8,172 nt of DNA from Minisyncoccota bacterium (GTDB lineage: Bacteria > Verrucomicrobiota > Lentisphaeria > Oligosphaerales > MVZH01): the NCBI GenBank assembly GCA_021734725.1, contig JAIPIM010000183.1, forward strand, positions 1 through 8,172. Direction: 5' to 3'. The notes beneath the pieces are model-generated. The model was not told the DNA's origin. It made no database searches and saw only the letters and a list, made by a program, of their open reading frames with translations. Positions 5,047 through 8,172 of this stretch are shown one piece after another. Both the position numbers and the translations under genes were made by a program. The first letter of the stretch is position 1; each line of letters begins with the position of its first letter.

Positions 5047-6897
5047 TTGGGTAACGCAGAGGAAAAGCTTTACCAAAGTGAAGCGATGTACCGTCGGCTC
5101 ATGGAGAACGTCAACGATATTGTCTACTCCATGGATGCAGAGGGAACACTCACTCATATCAGCCCCCAAGTAAGACGGTACGGCCTGCTTCCGGAAAAAC
5201 TGGCCGGGCATCACTTTTCGGAACTCGTGTATCCCGAAGACCGCGAAGCCGTTACCGCGGACTTCCGGAAGACACTTGAGAGCGGTGAAGAATTTCCCAC
5301 CCAGTTTCGGATTACAAGTGCAGACGGTACTATCCGCTGGTTCCAGGAACTCGGCCATGTCCAGCGCGACCGCAGCGGCAACATCGTGGACATTACAGGC
5401 GTACTCCGCGACGTAACCGAGCAGGTTGAAACAGAAAAGAAACTGGCCGAATCCGAACAGCGATACCGCACTCTGGTCGAGCACATTCCAGCATTGATTT
5501 ATACCGCTGAGCTTGATGACCAAAGCACCACTATCTATATCAGCCCACAGGTGCAGGATATCATGGGCCTCTCCGCAAAGGACTATGAAAAGGACCCCGG
5601 CTTATGGCATCGGCGTATCCATCCGGAAGACAAGAGCAGGGTCATGGCCGCGCTTCGCAAAACTCAACAGTCAGGCGCTGCGTTCAGCGAAGAATACAGA
5701 TTCCTTGACAATGATGGCACGTATCGCTGGATGCGGGACGATGCGGCCGTAATCCGTGACCTGCAGGGACACCCGACATGCCTGCAAGGGGTTATGCAGG
5801 ATATCAGCGAATGGAAGGAAACTGAACGACAATTGCGCAAAAGTCAGGCAGCCCTCGCCGAGGCTCAGCGGATCGCGCACCTGGGAAGTTGGGAATGGGA
5901 CCTCACAAATGACGTGGTTGTCTGGAGTGACGAAACGTTCCGAATTTTTGGGCTCGATCCTAGCGCTGTGACACCATCGCTGGACGCCTACAAAAACGTC
6001 GTTCATCCCGCTGATCTGAATAAGGTCATGGAAGAAATTGAGACGTCTCGAGACCATCATAGACCCTACGACGTGGAGCATCGCGTGGTGCACCCGGATG
6101 GCAGCGAACGTTACGTATGGGAACAAGGCTGTTGGCATTACGACAAGGATAACAGACCAATCCGAATGGTCGGTACCGCGTTTGACATTACGCAACGCAA
6201 GAACGCGGAAATGGCATTGAACGAAGAAAAGCGACAATTGCGCGAACTGAGTGGCAAATTCGCCATGGCTGAAGAACGTGAACGGCGACGAATCGCGACA
6301 GGATTGCACGACCATGTAGGCCAGATCCTTGTCGCCAGTCAACTCGGCCTTAACCACGTAACCCGCCTCGAAGACCTCGGACAGGCAAAGCATGAGTTGA
6401 AAGAGCTGGAAGGTCTCGTGAGCAAAGCCATTACAGCGACTCGAACACTGACGTTTGAACTGAGTTCGTCTGTGCTGTACGAACTTGGAATAGAAGCTGC
6501 AATAGCCGATCTTTGCGAACAGATATCCACTCAGTATCGGCTGCCGGTCACGTATCATGGCGGTGAAACAAGCTACCCGGCAAACAGCGATCTCGACATC
6601 ATTCTGTTTCGCGCCACCAGCGAGCTTCTGTTCAACGTTGTCAAACATGCCAAGGCTGACAGTGCCAGCGTTGCAATCAATGTGAATGCTGACGATATTG
6701 TGATCACGGTTGAGGACGACGGCGTGGGCTTTGACACCGCTTCCACGCAAAACGGAATTACCCCAACCGGCGGTTTCGGACTGTTCGAAATTCAAGAACG
6801 GCTAAGCTATATCGGCGGTTCATTGGACATCCAATCCTGTAAAGGCAAAGGGACACAAGTAAGACTACGAGCTCCATTGAACATTCGCAAACACTGA
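5047..6897 (+). CDS. Soluble PAS-PAS-PAS sensor histidine kinase, HisKA_3 type
   Basis: From TTG 5047 the product has 616 residues; a GTG at 5011 would add 12. There is no signal peptide or membrane helix, so it probably senses a cytoplasmic or diffusible signal through its PAS domains. Three PAS/PAC units lie at about residues 10-130, 135-258 and 265-388, each ending in a DIT/DIS or similar turn leading to the next helix (DITGVLRDVTEQ, LQGVMQDISEWKE, VGTAFDITQRK). The dimerisation/phosphoacceptor region carries EERERRRIATGLHDHVGQ, with His at about residue 421. The ATPase domain follows, with the N box (ELLFNVVKHAKA), the G1 box (VEDDGVGFD) and the G2 box (GGFGLFEIQERL). This core belongs to the NarX/DesK-like HisKA_3 group, which normally pairs with LuxR-type regulators, and such a regulator is next to it. 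The ligand is unknown; no haem- or flavin-binding signature was recognised. Confidence 0.93.
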   Translation: MGNAEEKLYQSEAMYRRLMENVNDIVYSMDAEGTLTHISPQVRRYGLLPEKLAGHHFSELVYPEDREAVTADFRKTLESGEEFPTQFRITSADGTIRWFQELGHVQRDRSGNIVDITGVLRDVTEQVETEKKLAESEQRYRTLVEHIPALIYTAELDDQSTTIYISPQVQDIMGLSAKDYEKDPGLWHRRIHPEDKSRVMAALRKTQQSGAAFSEEYRFLDNDGTYRWMRDDAAVIRDLQGHPTCLQGVMQDISEWKETERQLRKSQAALAEAQRIAHLGSWEWDLTNDVVVWSDETFRIFGLDPSAVTPSLDAYKNVVHPADLNKVMEEIETSRDHHRPYDVEHRVVHPDGSERYVWEQGCWHYDKDNRPIRMVGTAFDITQRKNAEMALNEEKRQLRELSGKFAMAEERERRRIATGLHDHVGQILVASQLGLNHVTRLEDLGQAKHELKELEGLVSKAITATRTLTFELSSSVLYELGIEAAIADLCEQISTQYRLPVTYHGGETSYPANSDLDIILFRATSELLFNVVKHAKADSASVAINVNADDIVITVEDDGVGFDTASTQNGITPTGGFGLFEIQERLSYIGGSLDIQSCKGKGTQVRLRAPLNIRKH

Positions 6898-6906
6898 GGC
6901 CCCTTT

Positions 6907-7554
6907 ATGAGCATAAATATCCTGCTGGCAGACGATCACGAAGTGGTGAGAGAGGGCTTGCAACGACTGCTCGACGCCGAACCTGACATGACCGTGGTTG
7001 GTACGGCCGGAGATGGCAAGACGGCAATCGGCAAGGCCAGTGAACTGAAACCGGATATCGTTGTCATGGATATCAGCATGCCTGACATGAACGGAATCGT
7101 GGCCACGCAGCGGATCACCGCGGAGCTCCCCACCGTAAAGGTCGTGTGTCTTTCCATCCATACCGAGACACGTTTCGTCCGGGCAATTATGGCGGCGGGA
7201 GCATCGGGGTATCTCGGGAAAAATTGTGCGGCCCGCGAACTTGTTACCGCCGTACGTACGGTGACCGAAGGCAGCACCTACCTGAGTCCCGTTATTGCCG
7301 GTGACGTCATCAAGTCCTGCTTTTCAGAATCTGGCCCCCCACAGGAGTCCAGTTACAGCAGGCTGACCGTAAGAGAAAGGGAAATCCTGCAACTTCTGGC
7401 AGAAGGGAAACGGGTGAAAGAAATAGCAACAGATCTGAACGTAAGTATTAACACCGTCCATTCACATCGCCAGAATCTTATGCATAAGCTCGGGCTCGAA
7501 TCCACTGCGGACATCGTGAAGTACGCCATCCGCGAAGGCCTCACTACACCCTGA
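6907..7554 (+). CDS. NarL/FixJ-type response regulator with LuxR HTH
   Basis: The 215-residue product has a receiver domain (about 1-122) and a C-terminal LuxR-type DNA-binding domain (about 150-212). The receiver has the acidic pair D9/D10, the phospho-acceptor D55 in VVMDISMPDMNG, the switch Ser at 83 and the conserved Lys at 105 (GYLGKNC). The output domain shows the LTVREREILQLLAEGKRVKEIA start and the recognition helix SINTVHSHRQNLMHKL. It starts 9 bp after the kinase; TGAGG overlaps the kinase stop and serves as ribosome-binding site. All catalytic residues are present, so it should be phosphorylated by the adjacent kinase. Its target promoters are unknown; the divergent TonB cluster is a candidate. 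Confidence 0.95.
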   Translation: MSINILLADDHEVVREGLQRLLDAEPDMTVVGTAGDGKTAIGKASELKPDIVVMDISMPDMNGIVATQRITAELPTVKVVCLSIHTETRFVRAIMAAGASGYLGKNCAARELVTAVRTVTEGSTYLSPVIAGDVIKSCFSESGPPQESSYSRLTVREREILQLLAEGKRVKEIATDLNVSINTVHSHRQNLMHKLGLESTADIVKYAIREGLTTP

Positions 7555-7632
7555 GAAACATTCTTCGAACGTGCACTGAGCGTTTCCGCCGAGTCTTCGA
7601 GGTATCCCCCTTGTCTAGAACACTTTTATCGC

Positions 7633-7672
7633 AGTATGGGAGTATGTGAGTACGTGGGTATGTGAGTACGCA
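7633..7672. repeat. Degenerate octamer tandem array, five units
   Basis: Five consecutive 8-bp units can be read: AGTATGGG, AGTATGTG, AGTACGTG, GGTATGTG and AGTACGCA. Most changes are transitions (T/C at position 5, A/G at position 1). The array begins 78 bases after the response-regulator stop codon, in the convergent spacer before queE. Function unknown. Confidence 0.65.
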
Positions 7673-7708
7673 CGCAAGGACGGCACGACTCGCTCACCAA
7701 AGCGGAGC

Positions 7709-7745
7709 TGCATGGGCCCTGCAAGGGACCAACATCAGCCCTGCA
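7709..7745. other. Imperfect hairpin in the convergent spacer
   Basis: TGCATGGGC (7709-7717) can pair with GCCCTGCA (7738-7745) with one bulged T; a smaller CCCT/AGGG stem (7717-7720, 7724-7727) competes. The position between convergent genes suits a two-way terminator, but no T-tract follows. Apart from this hairpin and the octamer array, I see nothing definite in the 269-bp spacer at 7555-7823. Confidence 0.25.
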
Positions 7746-7823
7746 TTCAGTCGCCAACACGAAAGTAGGGCGGGGCCCCAGACCTGGCAATGCGCCGAAT
7801 TGCACCCCAGCCGGAAACCGTCG

Positions 7824-8172
7824 TCAGCGCCCGCGCTCGACCTCCGGCCAAATCACTCGGTGCAGTTGGGGTTGAAGCCGCAGGTTCGAACGCTGAGCGG
7901 CAAGCACCCACTCCGCCAGATCACGCAACGCACACACCTGATAGACGGGTGCAACGAGCACGCGCACCTTCTCGGTGTCAATGGCAAGCCGGTCTATACA
8001 ATTCAGCATCCATCCAAAATCTCGCCGACCGGCCACGACGAATTTCAGTTCGTCCCCAGTTTGCAGAAGAGCAACGTTGTCTTTTCGGAAATGTTCCGCC
8101 TCACCGCTTGACGGACATTTGACATCCATGATCGTATGATAGGGACGCGGTGCATCCGGCAACGGCAGGGTC
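7824..8172 (-). CDS. queE: 7-carboxy-7-deazaguanine synthase, C-terminal half
   Basis: QueE is a radical-SAM enzyme that converts 6-carboxytetrahydropterin to 7-carboxy-7-deazaguanine on the way to queuosine and other 7-deazapurines. The visible 115 residues hold the C-terminal hallmarks: TIMDVKCPSSGE, then a GDELKFVVAGRRDFGW block, an APVY stretch, LAEWVLAA, and the ending LRLQPQLHRVIWPEVERG, close to the usual RLQLQLHK-IWxPxxRG tail. The frame is open through the right edge, so the gene is cut by the window, not broken. The N-terminal half with the iron-sulphur CxxxCxxC motif lies outside. The gene runs toward the response regulator. A TTG at 8162 is only an internal codon. Confidence 0.92.
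   Translation of the reverse strand, partial: TLPLPDAPRPYHTIMDVKCPSSGEAEHFRKDNVALLQTGDELKFVVAGRRDFGWMLNCIDRLAIDTEKVRVLVAPVYQVCALRDLAEWVLAAQRSNLRLQPQLHRVIWPEVERGR

Noticed and set aside
4825..5523. Upstream extension of the DUF3450-like reading frame to a 515-codon ORF on the minus strand.
   Set aside because: It runs antisense to the first PAS domains of the histidine kinase, and the extra residues lack any family pattern. The signal segment marks a start near 4824 or 4778.
5671..6795. Open frame of 374 codons on the minus strand.
   Set aside because: It is entirely antisense to the kinase, whose PAS, HisKA_3 and ATPase motifs are intact. The antisense translation is Cys- and His-rich with no recognisable domain.
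7673..7823. tRNA or small structured RNA gene in the convergent spacer.
   Set aside because: No cloverleaf, T-loop GTTCRA motif or CCA end could be placed; only weak, competing stems are present.
7662..8111. 149-codon plus-strand ORF starting in the octamer array.
   Set aside because: It overlaps the well-supported queE on the other strand and starts in repeat sequence with no ribosome-binding site.
7824..8172. Truncated queE pseudogene with a TTG start at 8162.
   Set aside because: The frame continues to the window edge, and the visible half has all expected C-terminal motifs, so it is an intact gene cut by the window.

Overview
The window comes from a Gram-negative bacterium of moderate GC content, probably uncultured. 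It carries a leftward cluster for a TonB energy-transducing complex, a divergent rightward two-component pair, and the 3' half of a queuosine-pathway gene at the right edge. Start codons are mixed ATG, GTG and TTG. Intergenic spaces hold degenerate 7-bp and 8-bp tandem arrays and a large palindromic element. I cannot name the phylum from sequence alone. The arrays and the gene repertoire would fit a PVC-group bacterium (for example Kiritimatiellota or Lentisphaerota), but that is a low-confidence impression.

Left part, minus strand (4824 down to 1). The gene order, 5' to 3', is: a DUF3450-like periplasmic coiled-coil protein; a TtpC-like protein (signal peptide, periplasmic coiled coil, MotA/TolQ/ExbB channel domain); a second, short ExbB; ExbD; TonB; and the start of an exported protein that leaves the window. 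This is the order known from the TonB2-type systems of Vibrio and relatives, where the last gene encodes a TPR protein. The first three genes are tightly coupled (8-bp overlap, then a 15-bp gap). A 286-bp gap with a palindromic element of about 158 bp separates exbB from exbD. A 196-bp gap with two families of heptamer repeats and a perfect hairpin separates tonB from the last gene. No TonB-dependent receptor lies in the window, so the transported substrate is unknown.

Middle and right, plus strand (5011 to 7554). A soluble histidine kinase with three PAS domains and a HisKA_3-type core is followed 9 bp later by a NarL/FixJ-type response regulator. The pair is transcribed divergently from the TonB cluster and shares about 190 to 220 bp of upstream DNA with it. 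Regulation of the Ton cluster by this pair is a reasonable hypothesis but is not shown by the sequence.

Right edge. Convergent to the response regulator is the C-terminal half of queE (7-carboxy-7-deazaguanine synthase), cut by the window boundary. The 269-bp convergent spacer contains a degenerate 8-bp tandem array and weak hairpins.

The points most worth a second look are the short-period degenerate arrays, the palindromic element inside the operon, and the DUF3450-like gene, whose best ribosome-binding site points to an ATG in the wrong frame.
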